Of a DNA stretch of 50,371 nt, positions 34,150-42,257 are shown piece by piece. The position numbers and the translations under genes were made by a program. The notes beneath the pieces are model-generated. The model did no database searches, was not told where the DNA came from, and was given only the letters and a program-made list of their open reading frames with translations. The stretch is from Cytophagales bacterium. Its GTDB lineage: Bacteria > Bacteroidota > Bacteroidia > Cytophagales > Cyclobacteriaceae. The stretch covers positions 1 through 50,371 of the forward strand of contig JANYHW010000030.1 in assembly GCA_025358885.1 (NCBI GenBank), given 5' to 3'. How positions within the stretch are numbered: position 1 is the first letter of the stretch; each line of letters starts with the position of its first letter.

Positions 34150-35232
34150 ATGGACAATTCAAACACCTCAGCGTCAAGTCTTCATCAACTTAGCCACGGC
34201 CTGGCTAACAAAAAGGTAACACTTGGTTTTGATGGATTCATTGACACTGTTGTGAAGGTAATTCGCCATAAACATCCTGAACGGAATACATACTTCGATT
34301 CCATTGCTGAATTCGGAAAATTTACAACTGAAAAAAGTGGAAAGAGCTTCTCGCTGGAATTGGAAGAACTTACCACAAAGTTGGGCGGGAACATGCCTAT
34401 CATGGCCAATGCACTGGCACGGTTGGGTACGAAGGTATCTTGTCTTGGTCCGCTCGGCATGCCGGCCATCCATCCGGTTTTCAAAGAGCTTTCCACGCGA
34501 GCAAGAACGTATAGTTTCGGCGACCCTGGAATAAGCACCGCACTTGAATTCAAGGATGGAAAGATATTGTTGGCCCAGATGACTGGCTTAAACAAGATTG
34601 ATTGGTCAACAATAAAGGAGATTGTTGGTGTCGATCAGCTTACAAGGCTATTCACAAATCAGCACCTGATTGGAATCCTTAACTGGAGCGAACTGGACAA
34701 TTCGACCGATATGTGGATGGGGTTACTTGAGGATGTACTCAACAAAACTTCTACGAAAGGAGTGAAGCCCATTGGCTTCTTCGATCTATCGGACTGTTCC
34801 AGGAGGAGTGAGGCGAGTATAGGGGAAGCCCTTGAACTCTTAAAGACTTTTTCGAACCACTGGCGTGTCATCCTGAGTCTCAACCTCAATGAGGCTACAG
34901 TTATTTATAATGCCCTTACGGGATCCTCCATTCCGGAGAATAATATCCAACAAGCGGGTGAAATCCTCATGCAGAAGCTGGAGATAGATACCATCCTCAT
35001 CCATTATTCGAAGCAAGCTTTGGCATGGACCAAAACAGGCTTTCATAAAAAAGAAACCTTGGCGATACAGAATCCCATGCTTTCCACCGGTGCCGGGGAT
35101 AATTTCAATGCAGGTTTCTGCGCAGGAATGCTGATGGGTATCGATAATCCATCCTCACTGGCACTTGGGCACGCTACCGCAAGTCACTATATGAGGACCG
35201 GGGGCAGTCCGACAATGTCTGATCTGACTTGA
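34150..35232 (+). CDS. PfkB/ribokinase-family kinase, substrate unknown
   Basis: A 360-residue kinase. The C-terminal signature Ser-Thr-Gly-Ala-Gly-Asp-Asn-Phe-Asn-Ala-Gly (about 312-322) carries the catalytic base Asp317 and anion hole. An N-terminal Gly-Gly-Asn ... Ala-Leu-Ala-Arg-Leu-Gly segment (about 78-92) matches the substrate-lid region of the family. The N-terminus Leu-Gly-Phe-Asp-Gly-Phe-Ile-Asp is unlike typical ribokinase. Family enzymes phosphorylate sugars or nucleosides with ATP. Its position between ade and a NagB-type gene, downstream of nucleoside phosphorylases, suggests a nucleoside or pentose substrate, but this is inference. Confidence 0.85.
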   Translation: MDNSNTSASSLHQLSHGLANKKVTLGFDGFIDTVVKVIRHKHPERNTYFDSIAEFGKFTTEKSGKSFSLELEELTTKLGGNMPIMANALARLGTKVSCLGPLGMPAIHPVFKELSTRARTYSFGDPGISTALEFKDGKILLAQMTGLNKIDWSTIKEIVGVDQLTRLFTNQHLIGILNWSELDNSTDMWMGLLEDVLNKTSTKGVKPIGFFDLSDCSRRSEASIGEALELLKTFSNHWRVILSLNLNEATVIYNALTGSSIPENNIQQAGEILMQKLEIDTILIHYSKQALAWTKTGFHKKETLAIQNPMLSTGAGDNFNAGFCAGMLMGIDNPSSLALGHATASHYMRTGGSPTMSDLT

Positions 35233-35269
35233 CAAATATGATATATCGTAATTCCTTAATACAAAAAGA

Positions 35270-36001
35270 ATGAAACTGGAAATATTCAAGAACTATGATG
35301 AGCTCTCCCGAAACGCAGCCAAGCTTATTCTTGAAACGGTGGCGTCTAAACCAAATGCTGTATTGTGTCTTGCAACCGGCGATAGTCCGTTGCTTACTTA
35401 CCAATATGTTGTCAGTGAATCGAAGTTAGAAGGCATTGATTTCTCTCAAGCCCGGTTTGTTGGATTGGATGAGTGGGTCGGTATTGCACCTACCAACCCG
35501 GGAAGTTGCAAGTTTTATCTTAACAAAAATCTCTTTGAGCCATTGCACGTTCATTCCAGCCACATTCATTTGTTTGATGGATTGAGCAATGCCCTTGATG
35601 ATGAATGCAGGAAGATGGATGACGCGATCAAAAATCTGGGTGGTATCGACTTGATGATCGTGGGGGTGGGAGTAAACGGACACATCGGATTCAATGAACC
35701 CGGTGTGAACCCTGGACTGTACGCGCACATCATCGAATTGGAAGAAATTACCAGAATCGTAGGGCAAAAATATTTTGGTGAAGCGACCCAACTTTCCAAG
35801 GGCATCACCCTGGGGCTTCAACACTTTTTGGAGGCGCGCACGGCGGTTGTGGTAGCCAACGGAGAAAAGAAGGCAGCCATTATCAAGAAGGCAATTGAAA
35901 GCCCGGTGTCCAATAGCATTCCAGCAACCTCGATTAGAAACCACCACAATGGCCTAGTATATATTGATCGAGAAGCCGCGTCGCAGCTCGTAAAAAATTA
36001 G
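35270..36001 (+). CDS. Glucosamine-6-phosphate deaminase/isomerase family (NagB-like)
   Basis: A 243-residue protein of the NagB branch of the NagB/RpiA/6-phosphogluconolactonase fold. Family features: a phosphate loop Leu-Ala-Thr-Gly-Asp-Ser-Pro at 34-40 (usually Leu-Pro-Thr-Gly-Ser-Thr-Pro), the catalytic base Asp67 in Gly-Leu-Asp-Glu-Trp, and Val-Gly-Val-Gly-Val-Asn-Gly-His-Ile-Gly-Phe-Asn-Glu-Pro-Gly with Asn136, His138 and Glu143. Asn replaces Asp141 of E. coli NagB, as in several Gram-positive NagBs. NagB converts glucosamine-6-phosphate to fructose-6-phosphate and ammonia. No amino-sugar gene lies nearby; it follows the PfkB gene by 37 bases, so a pathway role with the kinase should be considered. 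Confidence 0.85.
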   Translation: MKLEIFKNYDELSRNAAKLILETVASKPNAVLCLATGDSPLLTYQYVVSESKLEGIDFSQARFVGLDEWVGIAPTNPGSCKFYLNKNLFEPLHVHSSHIHLFDGLSNALDDECRKMDDAIKNLGGIDLMIVGVGVNGHIGFNEPGVNPGLYAHIIELEEITRIVGQKYFGEATQLSKGITLGLQHFLEARTAVVVANGEKKAAIIKKAIESPVSNSIPATSIRNHHNGLVYIDREAASQLVKN

Positions 36002-36047
36002 GCTTCTCCGAATGAAAATTAAAAGGAGGAATGAATTTTTTTCTTCA

Positions 36048-37142
36048 TTAAGCCTCAGGCACATCCTGTAACCACAAATCAATTGCCTTCTTCACTTTGG
36101 GAGCGAAGGGCAGATGTATTTTTTTACCTGATCGTGCCGAGGTGTACGCAGCATAGATTACCTCCAGAACGGCACGACCATCTTCGCCGGTAACCAATGG
36201 TTGCTTATCATGCATCACACAATCGACAAAGTGCTTTAATTCGTGAGGGTATCCCTGATTAAATGCCTCTTCAAATATCGGAAAGCTCCATCCCATGGTG
36301 GTGTCGGCCTTCTCCATGGCATATCCAAAACCATTCTTACTGTAGGCAACGGCCGCGTTGCCCATAAATAAATCCGCATAAATCACGCCTTCGGTACCGT
36401 ACACTTCACTTTTATCGTCCATGCCACCGTGCTTGGCCCAACTGTTTTCTGCCAGGCAGGTTACGCCGTTTTCAAACTCAATGATCATCACAGAATTGTC
36501 TTCGCCCTTGGTCCGGTTCTTATGCAGCACCGTGGACATACTCGCATACACGCTCTTCACTTTTGCATTCTTTAGCATCCAGCGAAACCAGCCTATGGCA
36601 TGGCAACCCATGTCCATGAGCACACCACCCCCGGCACGATCAATGTCATAGAACCAGTCTGAGTGAGGGCCGGAATGCTTTTCTGACTGCTTAAGCATGT
36701 ATATGTCTCCGACGGCTCCTTCATTGACGAGACTCCTGACGCGTTCATACTTAGGCGCAAAGCAGAGTTCTTCGGCGTACATCAATTTTACTTTTGCTTT
36801 CTTACAGGCGGCTATCATCTGGTCGGCTTCTTCCAAAGTTACCGCGAGCGGCTTTTCAATGATCACATGTTTTCCCGCCTCGGCCGCCTTTACGGTTACC
36901 ACAGCATGCAGAAAATTAGGGAGGCATATGTCTACCACATCGCAGCCTGAAGTCGTAATAGCTTTGTCAATTGAATCGAATGCGTTTGGTATGTGGTGCT
37001 TCTTTGCAAAAGCCTGGGCCTTTGCAATATCACGGGCGAAAACTCCTACGATTTCCGCTTCCGGCACAAATCGCTGATAGCTCTCGACGTGGATGTCGCT
37101 AATAAAGCCCCCACCGAGGATAGACACTTTGACTTTCTTCAT
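36048..37142 (-). CDS. Gfo/Idh/MocA family oxidoreductase (cytoplasmic)
   Basis: A 364-residue NAD(P)-dependent oxidoreductase with no signal peptide. The Rossmann fold begins with Leu-Gly-Gly-Gly-Phe-Ile near residue 9; the Glu-Lys-Pro motif with the catalytic-region Lys lies near 95-97; and the substrate domain includes Asp-Arg-Ala-Gly-Gly-Gly-Val-Leu-Met-Asp-Met-Gly-Cys-His near 168-181, whose His is a usual catalytic residue. Such enzymes oxidise or reduce sugars or cyclitols. It is the last gene of a minus-strand set with the GMC flavoprotein and its small subunit, so it may process an oxidised sugar made by them. Confidence 0.9.
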   Translation of the reverse strand: MKKVKVSILGGGFISDIHVESYQRFVPEAEIVGVFARDIAKAQAFAKKHHIPNAFDSIDKAITTSGCDVVDICLPNFLHAVVTVKAAEAGKHVIIEKPLAVTLEEADQMIAACKKAKVKLMYAEELCFAPKYERVRSLVNEGAVGDIYMLKQSEKHSGPHSDWFYDIDRAGGGVLMDMGCHAIGWFRWMLKNAKVKSVYASMSTVLHKNRTKGEDNSVMIIEFENGVTCLAENSWAKHGGMDDKSEVYGTEGVIYADLFMGNAAVAYSKNGFGYAMEKADTTMGWSFPIFEEAFNQGYPHELKHFVDCVMHDKQPLVTGEDGRAVLEVIYAAYTSARSGKKIHLPFAPKVKKAIDLWLQDVPEA

Positions 37143-37172
37143 GTTGTGATGAAATTCAAATGAAATAATAAA

Positions 37173-37736
37173 TCAAGCCCAGGCAGGCGTACCGGGTGTG
37201 TATTCAATGCAACCATCATAGCGGGCCGGGATAGGAACATAGCGCAGGGCTTTCGTGGCGCCCACTCCAGAAGTAAAGTATCCTTCCATAGTAAGGTTCT
37301 TCAAAACAGAAAAATAATGCCGTTCTCCGCCAGGTTTCCTCTTAGTGTCGTAGGCTATTGCCTCATTGTCTAGCCCGATGAGAAGATCATGCCGTTCTTT
37401 AACAGAGAGCTCCATGAAAACCTTTTTATACTTCGTCTCACTCAATTCATCAATAGCAACCATTCCATCCCCGAATGCTTTTTGTTGATCTTCGTCTAAG
37501 CATTCCTTGACCATCACTCTGATGTACTCGCCAACCCTCGCTTCCTTTGCGCCAGGTGACGTCGCCGTAGTTGGCAAGATGACTTCTCCAAGTTCGTCAA
37601 GAAGATTTACATCCTGTTCACTCCACGACCAGACTTTTACTTCCTTCGGCGCACAGCCAGGTAATAGTCCTGCAGTAGCCAGGAAGGTACCTCCAAGCAC
37701 TGCGGCAGATTTGGATAATGCCTGACGCCGATTCAT
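37173..37736 (-). CDS. Gluconate 2-dehydrogenase subunit 3 family protein (Tat signal)
   Basis: A 187-residue small subunit of GMC-type membrane dehydrogenases. The N-terminus is a twin-arginine signal (Asn-Arg-Arg-Gln-Ala-Leu, hydrophobic to about residue 24), followed by Leu-Leu-Pro-Gly-Cys28, which may serve as a lipobox and anchor the complex. The body has the family pattern Glu-Leu-Gly-Glu-Val-Ile-Leu-Pro-Thr-Thr-x-x-Ser-Pro-Gly-Ala and a C-terminal Tyr-Val-Pro-(x)-Pro-(x)-(x)-Tyr-Asp-Gly-Cys. The GMC partner, encoded four bases upstream, has no signal of its own, so this subunit probably carries it through the Tat pathway. Confidence 0.9.
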   Translation of the reverse strand: MNRRQALSKSAAVLGGTFLATAGLLPGCAPKEVKVWSWSEQDVNLLDELGEVILPTTATSPGAKEARVGEYIRVMVKECLDEDQQKAFGDGMVAIDELSETKYKKVFMELSVKERHDLLIGLDNEAIAYDTKRKPGGERHYFSVLKNLTMEGYFTSGVGATKALRYVPIPARYDGCIEYTPGTPAWA

Positions 37737-37740
37737 ATTC

Positions 37741-39471
37741 TTACAAGGTTCCTTTTTTCATTTCCTTAATCGCATAGTTGGCAGAGCGGGCGGTGAGCGC
37801 CATGTACAAGATTGAAGGGCTTTGGTTCCCCGTGCTGGTCATACATCCGCCGTCGGTAACAAATACATTCTTGCATTGATGAAGCTGATTCCATTTGTTC
37901 AACATGGAAGTCTTGGGGTCTGCACCCATTCTCACCCCGCCCATCTCATGAATATCCAGCCCTGGAGCCTGCTTGTTGTCATGAGCGACGATATTCTTAA
38001 ATCCAGAACGCTCCAGCATCGTGCTCGTTTCGGTGAGGAAGTCCTTGATCATTTTTTCATCATTGTCGTCATAGCCCACTGAGGTGACAAGAATGGGTAT
38101 TCCCCACTGGTCTTTCTTTTCCTTGCTCAACCTTACATGGTTGGTCGCTTTCATGATGGTCTCACCCTGCATATAGCCATAGATTTTCCATTTACCGGGT
38201 AGTGTACTGGCATGTTTGAATTCTTGTCCTATTCCTGAACCATCCGTAGCCTGAGTTCCCCTGGAACGGTAGGCACTCATGAAGGTTGTAAATCCACCCA
38301 CATAGTCCGTGTCTTGCTGGTGAAGATTTCTATAGTTGGCAATGATGGGTTCCGTCGGATTGCGGACATAGTAATATTTGTCTTCGAAACCATCAATCTC
38401 GCCCCCAACACCACCGCGGTACAAATGGAAGCCAACATATTTTCCAAGGGTTCCACTATCATTTCCAAGTCCGTCTGGAAAGCGCTCGCTGGTTGAATTC
38501 AGTAATATCAAACTGCTATTTAATGCAGAGGCATTTACAAATATGACTTTTGCAAAGAAGTCGGTTATTTCTTTTGTGTTCGTATCAATCACCCTTACAC
38601 CAATCGCCCTCTGCTTCTTATCATCAAAAATCACGCTGTGCACAACAGAGAATGGCCGGATGGTGAGGTTATTGGTCTTGCTGGCCCAGGGCAAAGTCGA
38701 TGACAATGAACTGAAATATCCTCCATACGGACAGCCCCGCATGCATAGATTTCTCGAGAGGCAACGTCCCCGACCTTGTTCTGTATGAATTTCATTTGGG
38801 ACCGAGAGATGTGCCCACCGTCCCTGTACCAAAAACCTTCCGAATTGCCTTTTGAATTCATTCTTGACATGCTGCTCAACACAATTCAGATCGAAAGGAG
38901 GGAGAAATTCTCCATCGGGCATGGCCTCAACTCCATCTTTGTTGCCACAAACGCCGATAAATTTTTCAACATGTGAATACCAGGGAGCCACGTCATTGTA
39001 ACGAATCGGCCAATCCATTCCATAACCAAATCTTGCGGGCGCAGTAAACTCAAAGTTGCTCCACCGCTGGCAAGCACGGCCCCAAATAATGGACTTACCG
39101 CCCACCTGATAACCCCGTATCCAGTCAAACGGCTTCTCCTGCTCATACGGATGGTCTTTGTCCTTAACAAAAAAATGGGCAGTATCTTCTCCGAAGCCGG
39201 CTGCCTTGCTTATCAATGGATTTTCCGTTAGGAATTCTTTCGTCATCTGCCCGCGGTGCTTGAATTCCCATGGGTCCTTCGACATAGTTGGATAGTCCTT
39301 CAGGTGCTCGACATTTCTTCCCCGCTCGAGTACCAGTGTTTTCGCCCCATGCTCGCACAGTTCTTTGGCAGCCCAGCCGCCACTGATGCCTGAGCCAATC
39401 ACGATGGCATCGTATGTGTTTTCATCTGCGCCTGTGCTATTGATATTGATATTGAATAGGGAATCGGACAT
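37741..39471 (-). CDS. GMC-family FAD-dependent oxidoreductase (membrane dehydrogenase large subunit)
   Basis: About 576 residues from ATG 39471; ATG 39492 and 39606 are in-frame alternatives that add residues before the conserved start. The FAD-binding motif Gly26-x-Gly28-x-x-Gly31 lies in Val-Ile-Gly-Ser-Gly-Ile-Ser-Gly, followed by the Glu-Arg-Gly strand end near 50. The C-terminal part has His-Glu-Met-Gly-Gly-Val-Arg-Met-Gly and Gly-Asn-Gln-Ser-Pro-Ser, matching the active-site region of gluconate 2-dehydrogenase/glucoside 3-dehydrogenase type proteins. No signal peptide is seen. It likely oxidises a sugar or polyol in the periplasm together with the small subunit. The electron-accepting cytochrome is not in the window. 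Confidence 0.9.
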   Translation of the reverse strand: MSDSLFNININSTGADENTYDAIVIGSGISGGWAAKELCEHGAKTLVLERGRNVEHLKDYPTMSKDPWEFKHRGQMTKEFLTENPLISKAAGFGEDTAHFFVKDKDHPYEQEKPFDWIRGYQVGGKSIIWGRACQRWSNFEFTAPARFGYGMDWPIRYNDVAPWYSHVEKFIGVCGNKDGVEAMPDGEFLPPFDLNCVEQHVKNEFKRQFGRFLVQGRWAHLSVPNEIHTEQGRGRCLSRNLCMRGCPYGGYFSSLSSTLPWASKTNNLTIRPFSVVHSVIFDDKKQRAIGVRVIDTNTKEITDFFAKVIFVNASALNSSLILLNSTSERFPDGLGNDSGTLGKYVGFHLYRGGVGGEIDGFEDKYYYVRNPTEPIIANYRNLHQQDTDYVGGFTTFMSAYRSRGTQATDGSGIGQEFKHASTLPGKWKIYGYMQGETIMKATNHVRLSKEKKDQWGIPILVTSVGYDDNDEKMIKDFLTETSTMLERSGFKNIVAHDNKQAPGLDIHEMGGVRMGADPKTSMLNKWNQLHQCKNVFVTDGGCMTSTGNQSPSILYMALTARSANYAIKEMKKGTL

Positions 39472-39648
39472 TTCCACTGTATGGGCTGTCATGCAATATA
39501 CAATAGGAATGATTCTGTTAAAGTGGGCACTCATTGTTCTGGTGAGCAGGAGGGATAGACGGCTTGGCGAGAACAATAGATGTTTACGGGATGCAGCACC
39601 AGGCATTTGTGAAATCTTTCTATTTTAGCCCGGTAACTACTGCAACGG

Positions 39649-41676
39649 ATGGGGAAATTTCTTAAATGGGTCTTCATACTGGTCATCCTTGGTGCTGCAG
39701 GATGGATGGGATACAAATGGTATCTGGCCAGGGCAAATGCCTCGGATGCCATATCGCTGGTGCCCTCCGACGCGATCTATTTCATTTCTACCAGGGATCC
39801 GATCAAGAGCTGGAAGCAGATATCCGAGTCGCGTGCGTGGAGCTACCTCCAAAAGAATGCCTATTTCTCTTCGCTTACTGCCTCAGCCAACAGTCTGGAT
39901 TCTATGGTACGTCAAAACGATCTGCTATTTGACCTCATTGGATCGAGGTCGCTTATCGCTTCGGCACACATGACGGGTCCCAAGCAATATGATTTCCTTT
40001 TTATCGTGGACCTTGCTGAAGCATCGGGAATAACCCTTCTGAAAGAATACATCACCGGTTTTTCGGCAGCCGGATATTCTGTGAGCAAAGAGAAATACCA
40101 GGGAGAGGACATCATTATCCTGCGCCATCGTTCGGATAACAGCACGATGTATATAAGTTTACCCGATACGCATCTCCTGGTTTCTTACACGAAGAAAATA
40201 GTGACCTCGGCCCTCGATACACGGAAACAAATGAGCGCCACAACCGAAACTCCATTTAAGGCGATGAATGAGTCTCTTATGGATGCCGACATTGTTCAAC
40301 TGTATTTCAACTACACGCGCTTGCCGGAATTCATATCCTGCTATTCAGATGGTACTAATGAATATGCAACCCAGTTTTCGAAGACCCTTGAGAATTCAAT
40401 CCTGGCAATCGACGTTAACCAGGAGCTCATCTCCGCCCGTGGCTACACGTCGGTGAACGAATCTACCGAATCTTATATCAAAACTTTGGCGGTATCGGGC
40501 AAAGGTGCCACGGAAATCCTGGAGATTGCTCCTCAGCGAACGGGGTTCTATGTGGGGTTTGGATTCAACACATTTGACGAGTTCTTCAGAAATTTTGAGA
40601 AGAATCTGAAAGAGGATGTTTCAGAATACAAGACCTATCGGGCCAACCTGAAGCAGGTCGAAGACTACTTGAAAATAAGTATGCAGGAGAATTTCATTTC
40701 ATGGATCGGGGACGAGGTGGCCTTATTTGAATTGCAATCATCCGGTCAGGGACTCGACAATGAAGTCGCTTTGGTACTCAAAGCCGGAAATATCGAGCTG
40801 GCAAAAATGAACCTTGCCTACGTGGAGAAAATGGTCCGGAGGCGAACCCCCGTCAAATTTAAGACGGTAGAGCATCGCGGACACAAAATAAATTATCTGA
40901 GCATCAAAGGTCTGTTCAAAGTTCTGCTGGGTAAATTCTTTGCCCGCTATGATAAACCTTATTACACCATCGTGGACAACTTTGTGATTTTTAGCAATCA
41001 TCCGCAGACATTGGAGAGCATCATCGATGATTACCTTGAAAAGAAAACCCTTATGAAATCTGATGATTTCAGGAGATTCAGGAGCAGGTTTGAAGATGAA
41101 GGTTCTGTATTTGTGTACGTAAATACACCGGTGTTATTCAACACGCTGAAGAAACTTGCCGATGCACCAACGCGCGCCTCAATGGTGACCAACAAGGAAT
41201 TCATAGTTTGCTTTAACCAGGTTGGATTTCAGCTGGTACCGGAGACTGGACGGTTCAAGACGATATTAGCAGAACAGTTTGAAGAACCAGAAGAACCAAA
41301 GCCGCTCCTGGGACAGTTATCGTCGCCTGAAGAAAGTGATTCCATCCCGGCGGAGGTATCAGAAGTGGAAAACGGTCAACTCCCCACCTACAGCGATCCC
41401 ATGGCATTGCCTTACCTCTATATTCAGAACTTGAATGCCAAATCACTTACCGGCTATTTTCCCGACAGCACCGTCAACTTTGCTGTTGATCTAAGAAATG
41501 GGTTCAAAAACGGTTCATTCACTGAATACCATCAAAATGGTAAAGTGAAGATGAAGGGTCACTTCAAAAATGACATGCGGGATGGCACCTGGAGACTATT
41601 CGACGACACGGGGAAACTTTTGCTGCGCAGAAACTACGAAGGGGATAAAATCACCAAGGAGAAAGCAAAGGATTGA
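39649..41676 (+). CDS. Anchored protein of unknown function with C-terminal YwqK/MORN-like repeats
   Basis: A 675-residue protein. A single N-terminal transmembrane helix (about 5-22) would anchor it, with the bulk outside the cytoplasm. Residues about 30-530 form a large alpha/beta region with regular hydrophobic strands; its start (Val-Pro-Ser-Asp-Ala-Ile-Tyr-Phe) recalls DUF3352-type bacterial proteins, a weak resemblance. A Glu/Pro/Ser-rich linker (about 544-582) leads to two tandem repeats of the pattern Gly-x-(Phe/Trp)-x-x-(Tyr/Phe)-x-x-(Asn/Thr)-Gly-Lys-(Val/Leu), the YwqK/MORN-variant signature (about 625-667). No catalytic motif is visible. It is divergent from the GMC operon. Confidence 0.75.
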   Translation: MGKFLKWVFILVILGAAGWMGYKWYLARANASDAISLVPSDAIYFISTRDPIKSWKQISESRAWSYLQKNAYFSSLTASANSLDSMVRQNDLLFDLIGSRSLIASAHMTGPKQYDFLFIVDLAEASGITLLKEYITGFSAAGYSVSKEKYQGEDIIILRHRSDNSTMYISLPDTHLLVSYTKKIVTSALDTRKQMSATTETPFKAMNESLMDADIVQLYFNYTRLPEFISCYSDGTNEYATQFSKTLENSILAIDVNQELISARGYTSVNESTESYIKTLAVSGKGATEILEIAPQRTGFYVGFGFNTFDEFFRNFEKNLKEDVSEYKTYRANLKQVEDYLKISMQENFISWIGDEVALFELQSSGQGLDNEVALVLKAGNIELAKMNLAYVEKMVRRRTPVKFKTVEHRGHKINYLSIKGLFKVLLGKFFARYDKPYYTIVDNFVIFSNHPQTLESIIDDYLEKKTLMKSDDFRRFRSRFEDEGSVFVYVNTPVLFNTLKKLADAPTRASMVTNKEFIVCFNQVGFQLVPETGRFKTILAEQFEEPEEPKPLLGQLSSPEESDSIPAEVSEVENGQLPTYSDPMALPYLYIQNLNAKSLTGYFPDSTVNFAVDLRNGFKNGSFTEYHQNGKVKMKGHFKNDMRDGTWRLFDDTGKLLLRRNYEGDKITKEKAKD

Positions 41677-41792
41677 CTGATCCTGATTTAGGGGATCCTG
41701 CCCACGCTGAGGCATCAGCCCATTGAATAATTTGCGCGTCACCGGTTCAAATTTTTATTAACTTGTGATACAAACATTTGCTCACAAACAAC

Positions 41793-42251
41793 ATGGCACA
41801 TTACACCTTGCAGATCAACGGCAAAAGCTTAGAAGCCGATGTAGATTCAGATACCCCGCTGCTGTGGGTATTGCGTGACAACCTGGGTTTGGTCGGCACC
41901 AAATTCGGTTGTGGAATCGCCCAGTGCGGCGCCTGTACCGTTCATGTAAACGGAGCCGCCGTGCGATCTTGCACTCTGGCAGTCTCGGCGGTAGGCTCGA
42001 ATAAAATCACCACCATAGAGGGACTCTCCGCCAATGGTGATCACCCTTTGCAGAAAGCCTGGAACGAAGTGGATGTAGCACAATGTGGATATTGTCAAGC
42101 CGGGCAAATCATGAACGCAGCTGCCCTATTGACAAAGAATCCAAAGCCCTCAGCCGAGGAAATTGATAACGCCATGAACGGCAATATCTGTCGCTGTGGA
42201 ACGTACCATCGCATCCATGAAGCCATTGCACTAGCCTCCACCAAAAAATAA
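41793..42251 (+). CDS. 2Fe-2S subunit of a xanthine-dehydrogenase-family molybdoenzyme (IorA type)
   Basis: About 152 residues from ATG 41793; an in-frame TTG at 41778 is less likely. A plant-type ferredoxin domain carries Cys40, Cys45, Cys48 and Cys60, and a helical domain carries Cys98, Cys101, Cys133 and Cys135. This is the classic small-subunit layout of isoquinoline 1-oxidoreductase, aldehyde oxidase and xanthine dehydrogenase. It relays electrons from the molybdenum site to an acceptor. The molybdenum subunit is encoded six bases downstream. It has no signal of its own, so the Tat signal on the partner probably exports both. Confidence 0.95.
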   Translation: MAHYTLQINGKSLEADVDSDTPLLWVLRDNLGLVGTKFGCGIAQCGACTVHVNGAAVRSCTLAVSAVGSNKITTIEGLSANGDHPLQKAWNEVDVAQCGYCQAGQIMNAAALLTKNPKPSAEEIDNAMNGNICRCGTYHRIHEAIALASTKK

Positions 42252-42257
42252 AAGACC

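Noticed and set aside
31730-36001. Archaeal-type pentose bisphosphate pathway (nucleoside to ribulose-1,5-bisphosphate)
   Set aside because: The phosphorylase plus PfkB kinase order is suggestive, but there is no R15P isomerase of the eIF2B type and no RuBisCO in the window, and the last gene is a NagB homologue.
36002-36047. AATGAA/TTCATT inverted repeat with a T-run between nagB and the convergent Gfo/Idh gene, as a bidirectional terminator
   Set aside because: The T-run lies in the loop, the stem is six AT-rich pairs, and no GC-rich stem is present, so it is not a convincing intrinsic terminator.
41677-41725. Small inverted repeats (GATCC...GGATC and GCTGA-GGCA-TCAGC) after the YwqK-tailed gene
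   Set aside because: Five-base stems without a T-run; such matches are common by chance, so neither a terminator nor an operator is claimed.
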